A stretch of 64,000 nt of DNA from Lishizhenia tianjinensis. Its GTDB lineage: Bacteria; Bacteroidota; Bacteroidia; Flavobacteriales_D; Crocinitomicaceae. Shown piece after piece: positions 16,485-25,466 of this stretch. The notes below the pieces were generated by a model. It was not told the origin of the DNA and did no database searches. It saw only the letters and a program-made list of their open reading frames with translations. The stretch spans positions 1,042,767-1,106,766 of the forward strand of contig NZ_FPAS01000001.1 of the NCBI RefSeq assembly GCF_900116425.1. The letters run 5' to 3'. Made by a program: the position numbers and the translations under genes. Position 1 is the first letter of the stretch, and every line of letters starts with the position of its first letter.

Positions 16485-19349
16485 ATGAAAAAATTTAACC
16501 CTATAAGTTTTCCTTCTGTCATCACCTTAGTTCTATTGATGATGTGTTTGCCACTTCTAAGCTCGGGGCAGGCCAATTTTGCACAAGCCACCTATAAAAT
16601 TAATGAGCAATGTGGTCTAAAAAGTACAGAGGCTTATCATGTAATGAAGGACAGCAAAAACAACCTTTGGATTTGTTCAGACATGGGGTTGGTGCGCTAC
16701 GATGGATTCAACGCTACTTCCTTCACCACAAAAAATGGCTTGCCCAGCAATGTTGTTTTCCAATCCTACGAAGATCCTTTTGGAAGGATTTGGGCCTTAA
16801 GCATACGCAAAGAATTGTATTACATAGAAAATGACAGTATTCATCCCTACATCTATAATTCTTTACTTGACACCCTTTTAGACAATGATGAGTACTTATT
16901 TAAAAGAATATTAATCGACAAAGACAGTACCGTATACTTTAGTAATGCTTTTAATGGAACCTTTAGTATAGATAAAAACGGAAATTACCAAGTATACTCT
17001 GAAAGCATTTCGAAATTTGAGATTATCGAAATCGATGGTAAATTTTTACTTTCATGTTGGAACAAAAAAGGATTAGTTAATTTTAATATTCAATCGAAAA
17101 ATAATTATACCCATAATATCATTGATTCTTTAAGTTTAAACTTACCTTCTGATATATCCAACCTAAATATAGACCCTGAACTAAACACGTTAGAAGGTTT
17201 AATCTTAATTGGTGGAAAGGTAATTTCCTTACCGTCAACTACCATATTAGCTACAAACGTAACCGCCTTAGAGAAAATACCTTATACAACAGAGTATTGG
17301 ATTTCAAAAAACAATTATACATACAGGGCAGAATTTTCAAATAACAAACTCATACCTATTCTCAACTCGGACATTAACCAAAACCTATATGTAAGCTCTA
17401 TTTATGCCGATAAAGATGGTAATACATGGTTCTCTACTTTAGAAGAAGGTATTATTTACCTTCCCGAATACAAAGTTCATCACCTTAGCAATGCGTCGGG
17501 TAATAAAATAGAGGATGAAGTCTTGGATTTTTGCATCAATAAGGACCAAATCATTCTCTCGTTTAAAAACCACATTTTAGATGTTAACAGCAATCAGCGT
17601 TACCCTTCTGATCATTCTAAATTAGTTTTTAAAAACAATCACCTCTTCATTTCCAACCTTTGGAGAATAGACAACCATTTTGAATTAGAAAAATATCCAA
17701 AAAACACACAGTTTGTCAATCATGCTCGAGATATCTATGTAGATGGAAACGAGTTTTTTGCCACCACCTCTTACATACATCGAACAAATACCGTTAACCT
17801 CGAGTACGATACAGTTCTTTTCCGCCGAGACTTAATTCGCTTTATTTCTCAAGTGGCCCGTTACAGAAACGAACTCTACTGCTCCTCAAAGAATAAACTT
17901 TATAAGGTTATTAACGACAGCGTAGAACTCATTTACGATTTCAGTAACAAGGAAATTACAGACTTACTTGTTTACCAAGACAGGTTACTTATCTCTACCA
18001 AGAACTTTGGTATCTATCAATATGATGGCAGGCAAACAAAACACTTTTTAAACAAAAAGAACGGTCTCAACAATGAGAATGTAAATGTGATGGCTAAATC
18101 TGCCAACAACAGATATCTCTACATTGGATGTTTTAAAGGACTGGAGATCTACGATCATTTCACCAGTAAATGCATCAGTATTTCAAAAAATCAAGGGTTA
18201 ACGGATCTAAAAGTAAATAAACTAGAGGAAGCTGAGGGAATCTTATACATAGCCACGGAAAAAGGCTTTTATAAAATAAGTTATCACGACATAAGAAACT
18301 TGAGTAAAATCAACAGTTCCAACGAAATACATCCAGAAGTAACCAACTTAAGAGTAGATACAGAAAACTATAAAAACCTCATTTCGTTACCTACGGACGC
18401 GCAAGTATTAAGCATAAGCTTTCAAATAAAAGATCTAAAAAATTGGTTCAACAAACGCTATCAATACCAAATAAATGAGGGGGAATGGATAAATATTTTA
18501 TCGCCCGAAATTGTTTTAACCAACCCACAAAAAAGACTTAAAATCAACCTGAGGTATTACATGAGCAATAATACATGGAGTGATAGTGTGGTTTTAATAG
18601 AGGGAAGTATACGAGAACCTTTTTACACCTCTGTTTGGTTCTTTGTGATTCTACTCTTCTTTTTAGCATTTGCTGTTTTCCTTGTTATGAAAGGAATTAA
18701 CTCCAATAAGATAAGAAAACTCGAAAAAGAAAACGAAATGCTGTCTTATCAGCAACGTATGCAAAATGCGAGAATGAAGCCCCACTTTATCTTTAACGTA
18801 CTAAATTCTATATACAGCTTCATCCTTTTTAACGAAAACAAAAATGCAGCGAACTACCTCTTAAAATTCTCTGCCTTGATGCGCAGCGTTTTAGAAAACT
18901 CTAGCGATGAGAAAGTGAAGATAAGTGATGAAGTAAAACTCTTGGAGAATTACTTAGAACTCGAGAATTTAAGACATGACAATTCTTTTCAATACGATAT
19001 AAAAATCCACAATACAGATAAGTTTTTAGAAATTCCATCGTTAATGATACAACCCTTTGTGGAAAATGCCATTGTGCATGGGTTAAATCACGACGATAAG
19101 AACTCGCGCATACAAGTAGATATAGAAAAAATAAATGACCAAATCATCGAAGTAAAAATATTCAACACAGGAAAGATCTCCGCTGAAATAGCAGAAAAAC
19201 TGCATCAATCTACAGAGAAAAACGCCGTTGGTATTACCCGATCTCGATTAAAGAATTACAATAATTTAAACACCTATGAGCAGTACAAAATGGAAATAGA
19301 AAATGTTTACAATGGTACGCTCATTAAACTCTTCATCCCTATTTTATAA
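16485..19349 (+). CDS. Reg_prop/LytS-type sensor histidine kinase, paralogue 3
   Basis: 954 residues; signal peptide ending near SSGQ, Reg_prop blades (DSKNNLWICSDMGLVRYDGF, DPFGRIWAL, DKDGNTWFSTLEEGIIYL), a Y_Y_Y-like domain, a transmembrane helix (about 712-735), and a His_kinase domain with acceptor H767 in RMKPHFIFNVLNS, N-box PFVENAIVHGL and glycine box AVGIT. It ends 5 bases before the response regulator, so it is the most tightly coupled of the three kinases. A possible promoter lies just upstream. LytS-type kinases phosphorylate LytTR regulators. Confidence 0.9.
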   Translation: MKKFNPISFPSVITLVLLMMCLPLLSSGQANFAQATYKINEQCGLKSTEAYHVMKDSKNNLWICSDMGLVRYDGFNATSFTTKNGLPSNVVFQSYEDPFGRIWALSIRKELYYIENDSIHPYIYNSLLDTLLDNDEYLFKRILIDKDSTVYFSNAFNGTFSIDKNGNYQVYSESISKFEIIEIDGKFLLSCWNKKGLVNFNIQSKNNYTHNIIDSLSLNLPSDISNLNIDPELNTLEGLILIGGKVISLPSTTILATNVTALEKIPYTTEYWISKNNYTYRAEFSNNKLIPILNSDINQNLYVSSIYADKDGNTWFSTLEEGIIYLPEYKVHHLSNASGNKIEDEVLDFCINKDQIILSFKNHILDVNSNQRYPSDHSKLVFKNNHLFISNLWRIDNHFELEKYPKNTQFVNHARDIYVDGNEFFATTSYIHRTNTVNLEYDTVLFRRDLIRFISQVARYRNELYCSSKNKLYKVINDSVELIYDFSNKEITDLLVYQDRLLISTKNFGIYQYDGRQTKHFLNKKNGLNNENVNVMAKSANNRYLYIGCFKGLEIYDHFTSKCISISKNQGLTDLKVNKLEEAEGILYIATEKGFYKISYHDIRNLSKINSSNEIHPEVTNLRVDTENYKNLISLPTDAQVLSISFQIKDLKNWFNKRYQYQINEGEWINILSPEIVLTNPQKRLKINLRYYMSNNTWSDSVVLIEGSIREPFYTSVWFFVILLFFLAFAVFLVMKGINSNKIRKLEKENEMLSYQQRMQNARMKPHFIFNVLNSIYSFILFNENKNAANYLLKFSALMRSVLENSSDEKVKISDEVKLLENYLELENLRHDNSFQYDIKIHNTDKFLEIPSLMIQPFVENAIVHGLNHDDKNSRIQVDIEKINDQIIEVKIFNTGKISAEIAEKLHQSTEKNAVGITRSRLKNYNNLNTYEQYKMEIENVYNGTLIKLFIPIL

Positions 19350-19354
19350 CGTAT

Positions 19355-20056
19355 ATGAAAATACTAATTGTTGACGACGAACTTTTAGCCAGACGCATCA
19401 TCAGAAAAATAATATCAGAACACTTCCCAACTTTTGAATTTACGCGTGAAGCCTCTAATTTAAATGAAGCCATTACGATAATTAAGGAGGATAAACCAGA
19501 TTTAATCTTTTTAGATATACAGCTCAAAGACAAAAATAGCTTCGAAATATTTGAGCAACTCGATCATAATGAATTAAATATAATTTTTGTTACCGCTTAC
19601 GAGCAATACGGTATCAAAGCCTTTGAGGTTGGTGCCAAACACTACATTTTAAAACCGATAGAGGAAGAAAAATTGATAGATGCCACCGAGAAAGTAATGC
19701 GTATTATGCAGAACAAAAATGTGGAATTGGGTAAAATTTCTATTCCTTACAATTCAGATTACAAAATTCTAGAAACACAAAAAATCATTTTCGCCCAAGC
19801 AGATGGTGCATATTGTAAAATTTTCATGAAAGACAATGCCGAAGAGTACCTGAGTAAACCACTCAATTATATTGAGGAGAAGCTCAAGAACTTCAGCTCT
19901 TTCTTCCGTATACACAAAAGCTTTTTGGTTAATGGAGATTTTATAGAATCTATCGCTAGAGATAAAAGTAGTTTGTTACTCACAAGCGGAGAGACCTTGC
20001 CTATCGCTCGTTCTAGAAGAGACGATTTTAAAGCTTTCATTAGTGAGTACTTTTAA
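19355..20056 (+). CDS. LytTR-family response regulator
   Basis: 233 residues: receiver (1-118) with DDE at 7-9, phospho-acceptor D54 (LIFLDIQ), conserved T and K (VTAYEQYG, LKPIEEE), and a LytTR DNA-binding domain (about 135-233) with the segment FFRIHKSFLVN typical of the fold. LytTR proteins bind direct-repeat promoter sites as beta-sheet DNA readers. It is last in an operon of three paralogous LytS-type kinases and is their only regulator here, suggesting that several inputs converge on it. A strong terminator follows about 120 bases later. Confidence 0.93.
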   Translation: MKILIVDDELLARRIIRKIISEHFPTFEFTREASNLNEAITIIKEDKPDLIFLDIQLKDKNSFEIFEQLDHNELNIIFVTAYEQYGIKAFEVGAKHYILKPIEEEKLIDATEKVMRIMQNKNVELGKISIPYNSDYKILETQKIIFAQADGAYCKIFMKDNAEEYLSKPLNYIEEKLKNFSSFFRIHKSFLVNGDFIESIARDKSSLLLTSGETLPIARSRRDDFKAFISEYF

Positions 20057-20176
20057 TACCGTTTAGAAATTAATTCTCTCTTTATGAAAACTAACGTTTT
20101 AGTTAAATATATTTTATCTGTATCTTTAGATCATATATAACCATAGCATGGTGCTCCTGCACTAATCACCCTTATC

Positions 20177-20207
20177 AAAAAAAGTAACCCACGCGTTACT
20201 TTTTTTT
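20177..20207 (+). terminator. Terminator after the LytTR operon
   Basis: AAAAAAAGTAAC and GTTACTTTTTTTT form a perfect 12-bp stem around a 6-base loop with a run of eight T. The 120 bases between the regulator stop and this hairpin hold no convincing gene, only an 18-codon frame starting at 20084. Confidence 0.88.
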
Positions 20208-20357
20208 ATGTCTAAACTTTTTTCACCGATAAAAAATTGAACATTACCCTTAAGAAAAGAAAGTATGCATTATCGTATTTGATGAATTACATTTATCTCA
20301 GAAAATAAAATTAAAATATTTATAGAATTACTATTACAACACCCTCTAAATCACATT

Positions 20358-20386
20358 AAAGTAACCCTAACCGGTTACTTTTTTTT
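20358..20386 (+). terminator. Second plus-oriented terminator hairpin, bidirectional
   Basis: AAAGTAACC and GGTTACTTT pair over 9 bp with a 6-base loop; the T-run on the plus strand extends into the stop codon of the convergent gene at 20385. The stem repeats the AAAGTAAC/GTTACTTT core of the hairpin at 20177-20207. On the minus strand the tail TTTAAT is a weaker terminator. The AT-rich 150 bases between the two hairpins hold no recognisable gene. Confidence 0.75.
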
Positions 20387-21365
20387 ATTCATGTTCGTGA
20401 ACTCTGCTCGTATCTTGAATACCGGTAAATTGAAATTCTTCAGGTAAAAGAACGGCATTTGTGTCTGCCAACAATTCCATTACATCGGGCTGTCCCCCAT
20501 CTACCCATGCCGTGTACCAGAAACTTGCAACTGCAAGAATTGCTTCTCTCATTCTTCGTTCAACCATGCCGTTTAACCTGTTATGATAAGCTTCACTAAA
20601 AGCCTTACTGTAAACCCTCACGGTTTGATTTCCTCTTTTTTCAAAACTGTATTTTCTCTCTTCTCCAAATTCTTCAGTCAGCTGTTTTTCAAACAATAAA
20701 ACACTATCTAGCGCTAAATGTGAAGCTTCTATGGCTTCCCAGATAAACGCATTTGGATCATCAATGTATGTGGCTTGACCTACCCAAAAACTATAGTCAT
20801 CGGCAAAAAGTTCGGGTAGTCTACTTTCCCAAAAGGCATGTATCCCTTTTTGATTGGTTAACTGACCGTTATAATTCTCTGTTGTATGTAAAGGAACGTG
20901 AGCATCCGCGATGTAATGTCCTAAGTCGGCACTGAGTTTAATTATGCGAGGAAGTTCTTTTGCTAGAAAAGCCTTACTGAGCTTAGCCTTCATCGCTAGT
21001 ACATTCCAAGGTACAATTCCGTAGGCTTGAAGCGTATCTTCCGTGTATTTGGCTACTGCCTCATTCCAATGCCGAGGCATTAAAACAAAGGGAGAACTAT
21101 CTCCTTTCTGATAATGATCTATATCAATAAAATGCTTAGGCGCCTCACCTTCTACAGCATACCTTCTTTTATCAGGATCCACTGCATGTTCTGTGATAAA
21201 CTCTATGTTGTGTTTGTAGAGGTAAAAAAGGTCTTTGGGCAAACTAAATACCGCTAAACGGTTTATTTTTTTATGTCCGTAAAATCCCCAAGATGAAGTA
21301 TGGGCAAAGCTGAACAAGCAGCTCAACCCTAAGAAAACAAGGCTATATTTTAACCAATTTACCAT
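20385..21365 (-). CDS. Zinc-dependent phospholipase C / S1-P1 nuclease-like protein
   Basis: 326 residues. A signal peptide precedes W26 in SSWGFYGHKKINRLA; in this superfamily the N-terminal tryptophan of the mature protein and the following histidine bind zinc. Further likely ligands are in KHFIDIDHY and in LGHYIADAHVPLHTTENY, the H-x-x-x-D/H-x3-H core of the zinc-dependent phospholipase C and nuclease P1 family. So it is probably a periplasmic trinuclear-zinc hydrolase acting on phospholipid or nucleic acid phosphodiesters; the substrate cannot be decided from sequence. The start overlaps the end of comB by 23 bases, showing co-transcription. Confidence 0.75.
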   Translation of the reverse strand: MVNWLKYSLVFLGLSCLFSFAHTSSWGFYGHKKINRLAVFSLPKDLFYLYKHNIEFITEHAVDPDKRRYAVEGEAPKHFIDIDHYQKGDSSPFVLMPRHWNEAVAKYTEDTLQAYGIVPWNVLAMKAKLSKAFLAKELPRIIKLSADLGHYIADAHVPLHTTENYNGQLTNQKGIHAFWESRLPELFADDYSFWVGQATYIDDPNAFIWEAIEASHLALDSVLLFEKQLTEEFGEERKYSFEKRGNQTVRVYSKAFSEAYHNRLNGMVERRMREAILAVASFWYTAWVDGGQPDVMELLADTNAVLLPEEFQFTGIQDTSRVHEHE

Positions 21366-22065
21366 TCTTTAAAATAGGAATCACATCTGTTTGGTTGGGT
21401 GTTAAACAGTATTTGATATCCTCGTTGAGATTTAGGTTTTTTAATCTTCTACGGTGAGAACTTGACTTCAAGTACCCCATGTAGTTGTCTTTTGCAGAAA
21501 GATACAAATATTTTGCGGCGATACTAGAGTCTTCGTCAGAAGTATAATTACCCGTAGCAATTAATTGTTCCATAATAGCTCCTGCACAGATGGTATCTTC
21601 TAAATTGAATTTATCTTGCCATCCCGAACACAAACACAAGACATTCTTGTTTTGCTCAATTAACCATGCACACAAGGCGTCTAGGTTAGATAAAGCGCCA
21701 ATAACCACCGTATCGGCATCTTTGGCAATATTGATTGCTTTTGTTCCGTTGGTTGTAGATAACACGACTTCCTGACCTTTCAATTCTTCTTTCATGTAAC
21801 TATAAGGAGAGTTACCGAAATCAAAACCATCCACAATTTGTCCCTTACGTTCAGCTCCTACTAGATAACCTTTCGCTTGGTACTCCCTTGCTTCTTCTAT
21901 GGTGGGAACAGGAATTAAAGCACTAACACCATTATTAAACGCCGAACAAATTGCCGAGGTAGCCCTCAAGACATCAATTACCACTACTATTTCATATTCA
22001 TCTTTGAAATATTCGTATTCACCGGGTGTAAAACAAACTTCTATGTGCTTTCTAGTATCATCCAT
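21343..22065 (-). CDS. comB: 2-phosphosulfolactate phosphatase family protein
   Basis: 240 residues, normal for the ComB family. Family hallmarks: VVVIDVLRATSAICSAFNNG near the N-terminus, the G-x-E-R-x-G motif (VGAERKGQIVDGFDFGNSP) and STTNGTKAI. Archaeal ComB dephosphorylates 2-phosphosulfolactate in coenzyme M biosynthesis. Coenzyme M is not expected in Bacteroidota, so here the enzyme may make sulfolactate or act on another phosphate ester. It lies between the Nudix gene (50 bases upstream) and the zinc hydrolase (overlapping). A TATTTTCG box lies only 4 bases before the ATG, suggesting its own promoter and a leaderless mRNA. Confidence 0.85.
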   Translation of the reverse strand: MDDTRKHIEVCFTPGEYEYFKDEYEIVVVIDVLRATSAICSAFNNGVSALIPVPTIEEAREYQAKGYLVGAERKGQIVDGFDFGNSPYSYMKEELKGQEVVLSTTNGTKAINIAKDADTVVIGALSNLDALCAWLIEQNKNVLCLCSGWQDKFNLEDTICAGAIMEQLIATGNYTSDEDSSIAAKYLYLSAKDNYMGYLKSSSHRRRLKNLNLNEDIKYCLTPNQTDVIPILKNGKLVKI

Positions 22066-22069
22066 GTCG

Positions 22070-22077
22070 CGAAAATA
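22070..22077 (-). promoter_or_regulatory. Possible -7 box of comB
   Basis: Minus strand TATTTTCG, one mismatch from TAnnTTTG, 4 bases before the comB ATG. An identical octamer at identical spacing precedes the lipoprotein gene of the same cluster (23334-23341). If it is a promoter, transcription would start at or near the A of ATG. Confidence 0.35.
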
Positions 22078-22115
22078 AAATATTGTTGAATAAAAAACAG
22101 AAAGTTTAACTAAAA

Positions 22116-22748
22116 CTAGAAAGAAAGGTGTTGTAGAACAGCTCTAAACTCGGAAAGAATTATGGCTGTAGCTCCCCAAACGCGCTTGTCAGCTAAATCA
22201 AAGAAGGGAATATCCTTCAAGGTTAAACCTCCCCCCACTTTGAATTGTGAACTCTTAATTCTGTGCTCTTCCAATAAATCAGATAAAGGAACAATCAGTA
22301 TTTCATCTACTTCTCTTTCATCTGCTACAAAACTATAGCTGCCCTCCCACCAGAAAATAAAGGGACTCACCCTAAACTTACTTACTGGAATATAAATAGG
22401 GGTTAAAGCTCCAATTTCCTTTAAATCCTCTTCTCTCACACCAATTTCCTCTCTACTCTCTCGCTTAGCTGTGTGCCATAAAGACAAATCCGTTTTATCT
22501 TGTTTTCCACCGGGAAAGGCTACTTGTCCGCTGTGAGCACCATTGTAATCAGGGCGTTGAATAAGGGTGAAATGTAGTTTCCTTTCTTTTTCAAATAAAA
22601 TAATGGCAACGGCACTTTCCCTAAAATCATTGTCCTCCTTAAGTTGACGTACACTTTCTGCTCTGTTGCGAGGCAACATTAATGAATGCGCGTCTTCCCC
22701 GGGTAAATACTCCAGTGCATTTTTTAATTGATGAACAAATCTTTCCAT
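22116..22748 (-). CDS. Nudix hydrolase, probable CoA pyrophosphatase
   Basis: 210 residues. The Nudix box runs from GGKQDKTDLSLWHTAKRES to REEIGV (about 81-106, pattern G-x5-E-x7-R-E-x-x-E-E-x-G with small deviation). It is preceded by IQRPDYNGAHSGQVAFPGGK, the H-S-G-Q-V-A-F-P-G-G signature of the CoA-pyrophosphatase (NudL, UPF0035) group. Such enzymes cleave CoA or oxidised CoA to 3'-phosphoadenosine phosphate and phosphopantetheine. It is cytoplasmic. The ATG is 2 bases after the lipoprotein stop codon, so the two are co-transcribed. Confidence 0.85.
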   Translation of the reverse strand: MERFVHQLKNALEYLPGEDAHSLMLPRNRAESVRQLKEDNDFRESAVAIILFEKERKLHFTLIQRPDYNGAHSGQVAFPGGKQDKTDLSLWHTAKRESREEIGVREEDLKEIGALTPIYIPVSKFRVSPFIFWWEGSYSFVADEREVDEILIVPLSDLLEEHRIKSSQFKVGGGLTLKDIPFFDLADKRVWGATAIILSEFRAVLQHLSF

Positions 22749-22750
22749 TT

Positions 22751-23329
22751 TTAAAGCTGAATAGAAGATAAACTTTTAAGTAGCTCGGGGTAGTAGAAAG
22801 GCATATCTTTTTCATGACATACAAACTGAAATAATGCTACTTTACTCCCGTTTTGAAGCGTTGCATATAGAAAGCACAAATTATCATCGTAGTAACTCTC
22901 TTTGCCCCTGATTTGAATGGTGCGCAAATCATGACCATATTCCCCTTTTACAACATCTTCTATGCTAACCTGGTTGGAATACATATCTGTACGTTTTAAA
23001 TGAACAGCGAGGTTAAGGATGAACTGAGCATCATCTTTGCCTCCAATATTTACAAAGTTCTCCTTGTAATAATTCAAGTCATTGATCTTAAACTCGTCCG
23101 AAGAAAAGCTTATCCCTCTAACGTCATCTTTTAAATTCTCACCGCCGTTGAGAGATATGTCATTACCATTTCGTTTTAAATCCTTCCACAAGGTCATACT
23201 TACATTACCAAACTGCGTAACATAGGTCTCTCCCATTAATCCGGAATCCACTTTGGCTTTTGCTTTTTTATCTGAACAAGAAAAAAACAGAAAACAACTT
23301 AGGATAAAAAGGCTTAAAATTTTGTGCAT
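22751..23329 (-). CDS. Lipoprotein of unknown function
   Basis: 192 residues with a lipoprotein signal: MHKILSLFILSCFLFFSC, lipobox cysteine C18, then a lysine-rich linker (SDKKAKAKVD). The mature part has no domain I recognise. Its lysine-rich +2 region does not settle whether it sits in the inner or outer membrane. First gene of a four-gene minus-strand cluster (lipoprotein, Nudix, comB, zinc hydrolase). A TATTTTCG box lies 4 bases before the ATG. Confidence 0.75.
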   Translation of the reverse strand: MHKILSLFILSCFLFFSCSDKKAKAKVDSGLMGETYVTQFGNVSMTLWKDLKRNGNDISLNGGENLKDDVRGISFSSDEFKINDLNYYKENFVNIGGKDDAQFILNLAVHLKRTDMYSNQVSIEDVVKGEYGHDLRTIQIRGKESYYDDNLCFLYATLQNGSKVALFQFVCHEKDMPFYYPELLKSLSSIQL

Positions 23330-23333
23330 AAAA

Positions 23334-23341
23334 CGAAAATA
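23334..23341 (-). promoter_or_regulatory. Possible -7 box of the lipoprotein cluster
   Basis: Minus strand TATTTTCG followed by TTTT and the ATG at 23329. Same octamer and same 4-base spacing as before comB. No -33 box is obvious. Confidence 0.35.
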
Positions 23342-23542
23342 ACAAAATAAAAGTATAGAAATTCAACTTGCTAAAGAAAAGAAAATCACCACATTTTTCA
23401 TCTGACAATTCATCCGAAATATCCACGACTTAAAAATTAGCTCAAGCTTATATTTTACTGGGGGTTTAGAGAAATAAAGCTATCCACACGACAACGTGTA
23501 TAACCTTTGATAACTTCAGGTAGAAAAAGCCCTTCATTTCAT

Positions 23543-23550
23543 TATATTTG
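23543..23550 (+). promoter_or_regulatory. -7 box of the topoisomerase IV operon
   Basis: TATATTTG fits TAnnTTTG exactly and lies 25 bases before the ATG at 23576. It sits downstream of an alternative in-frame start at 23507, so it argues for the later start. The region 23330-23542 shows no gene; it has a small ACACG/CGTGT hairpin near 23487-23500. Confidence 0.5.
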
Positions 23551-23575
23551 TTTGTTACCCAGAATAAAGCAACAC

Positions 23576-25462
23576 ATGGAGGAAGAAAGCAAATATACCG
23601 AAGACAACATACGATCACTCGATTGGAAAGAACACATTAGACTAAGACCCGGAATGTACATTGGTAAGCTAGGAGATGGTTCTAGTGCAGACGATGGTAT
23701 TTACATTCTTGCCAAAGAGGTAATGGACAACTGTATTGATGAGTTCGTTATGGGGAATGGTAAGAAGATAGAAATCAAATTGAAAGACGGTTTGGTATCT
23801 GTGCGTGATTACGGTCGTGGTATTCCTTTGGGTAAAGTAGTTGACGTGGTTTCCAAAATGAATACTGGGGGGAAATACGACTCTAAAGCCTTTAAGAAAT
23901 CTGTTGGTTTGAACGGTGTGGGTACCAAGGCTGTGAATGCTTTGAGTAGTCACTTCATGGTCTATGCCGTTAGGGATGGAGAAAAAAAGGGAGCAACTTT
24001 CTCTCGTGGAGAATTGGTAGAAGAAACCAAGGTTGAAAAAACCGACGAAAGAAACGGTACTTACGTTGAGTTTTTACCCGATGAGAAGGTCTTCAAAAAA
24101 TACGCTTATAAAATTCCTTACCTGGAAAAAATGATCTGGAACTACTGTTACTTGAACAGAGGGTTGGCTATTCATTTTAATGGGAACAAATATCAATCTA
24201 AGAATGGTTTACAAGACTTGTTGGAAAACAACATGGATGGTGATCCACTCTACCCAATCATTCACTTAGAAGGAGATGATATAGAAGTTGCATTCACGCA
24301 CGGTAAAACCTACGGAGAGGATTATTATTCCTTCGTAAACGGTCAGCACACCACACAAGGTGGAACACACCAAAGTGCGTTTAGAGAAGCTGTGGCAAAG
24401 GTAATCAAGGACTTCTACGGGAAAAATTATGAATCTTCAGACATACGTCAATCTATCGTTGCAGCAATCTCTGTGAAGGTGATGGAACCTGTTTTCGAGT
24501 CACAAACGAAAACCAAATTGGGGTCTTTAGAAATAGAACCGGGTGGAAAAACCATGCGTACTTTTGTGAATGATTTCTTGAAGGTAAAGCTGGATAACTT
24601 CTTACACAAAAACCCACAAGTTGCAGACATACTTGAGAAAAAAATCAAGCAGTCAGAAAAAGAAAGAAAAGAACTTTCAGGTATACGTAAACTGGCGAGA
24701 GACCGTGCTAAAAAAGCTTCTTTACACAATAAAAAATTAAGAGACTGTAGGATACACCTTACTGATCTAAAAAAAGATAGACGAGAAGAAACAACCTTGT
24801 TCATTACCGAGGGTGACTCTGCATCTGGATCTATTACCAAATCGAGAGATGTTAACACGCAAGCCGTATTCAGTTTGCGAGGAAAACCATTAAACTCTTA
24901 TGGCCTAACCAAAAAGGTTGTATACGAAAACGAAGAGTTTAACCTTATACAAGCTGCTTTGGATATAGAGGATGACATGGACAACTTGCGTTACAATAAA
25001 ATCGTAATTGCAACCGATGCCGATGTGGATGGTATGCACATACGTATGTTGTTGTTGACCTTCTTCTTACAGTTCTTCCCAGATTTGGTGAAAAGAAATC
25101 ACGTATATGTGTTACAAACACCATTGTTTAGGGTAAGAAATAAAAAAGTAACCAAGTACTGTTACTCTGAAGAAGAAAGAAGAGATGCTATCTCCAAATT
25201 GGGTAAAAATGCCGAAATCACACGATTTAAAGGATTGGGAGAGATCTCACCCGATGAGTTTAAAAACTTCATTGGAGAGGATATTCGACTAGAGCCCGTA
25301 TTACTTACTAAAAAAGCTTCGATAGAAGAAACCTTGAGTTTCTACATGGGAAAAAACACTCCTACGCGTCAAGAATTTATCATGGACAACCTAAGAGTTG
25401 AAAAAGATTTAGAAGACGAAATCAAGGCCGATATTGAAGAAACCATAGAAAAAGCTTCGTAA
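23576..25462 (+). CDS. parE: DNA topoisomerase IV subunit B
   Basis: 628 residues from the ATG at 23576, chosen because a TATATTTG promoter box lies between it and the upstream in-frame start. GHKL ATPase domain with [10 protein letters not shown] and GRGIPLGK, transducer domain with the QTKTKLG lysine loop, and a TOPRIM domain with EGDSASG and [17 protein letters not shown]. It ends soon after TOPRIM, as in ParE-type subunits, without the long insert of many GyrB. It supplies ATP-driven strand passage for chromosome decatenation together with the A subunit encoded 4 bases downstream. ParE rather than GyrB is favoured by adjacency to a ParC-like A subunit. Confidence 0.92.
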   Translation: MEEESKYTEDNIRSLDWKEHIRLRPGMYIGKLGDGSSADDGIYILAKEVMDNCIDEFVMGNGKKIEIKLKDGLVSVRDYGRGIPLGKVVDVVSKMNTGGKYDSKAFKKSVGLNGVGTKAVNALSSHFMVYAVRDGEKKGATFSRGELVEETKVEKTDERNGTYVEFLPDEKVFKKYAYKIPYLEKMIWNYCYLNRGLAIHFNGNKYQSKNGLQDLLENNMDGDPLYPIIHLEGDDIEVAFTHGKTYGEDYYSFVNGQHTTQGGTHQSAFREAVAKVIKDFYGKNYESSDIRQSIVAAISVKVMEPVFESQTKTKLGSLEIEPGGKTMRTFVNDFLKVKLDNFLHKNPQVADILEKKIKQSEKERKELSGIRKLARDRAKKASLHNKKLRDCRIHLTDLKKDRREETTLFITEGDSASGSITKSRDVNTQAVFSLRGKPLNSYGLTKKVVYENEEFNLIQAALDIEDDMDNLRYNKIVIATDADVDGMHIRMLLLTFFLQFFPDLVKRNHVYVLQTPLFRVRNKKVTKYCYSEEERRDAISKLGKNAEITRFKGLGEISPDEFKNFIGEDIRLEPVLLTKKASIEETLSFYMGKNTPTRQEFIMDNLRVEKDLEDEIKADIEETIEKAS

Positions 25463-25466
25463 AATT

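Noticed and set aside
20084-20140. An 18-codon frame after the LytTR gene as a small protein
   Set aside because: Too short, with no ribosome-binding or conservation evidence available.
22985-23010. TGTACG...ATGAACA within the lipoprotein gene as a binding site of the sigma-54 regulator
   Set aside because: The half-sites are spaced differently (19 rather than 16 bases) and lie in coding sequence.
23479-23505. Two DnaA-box-like nonamers (CTATCCACA and, on the minus strand, TTATACACG) upstream of parE, suggesting an origin
   Set aside because: Each has a mismatch, only two are present, and there is no AT-rich unwinding region with DnaA clusters; likely chance.
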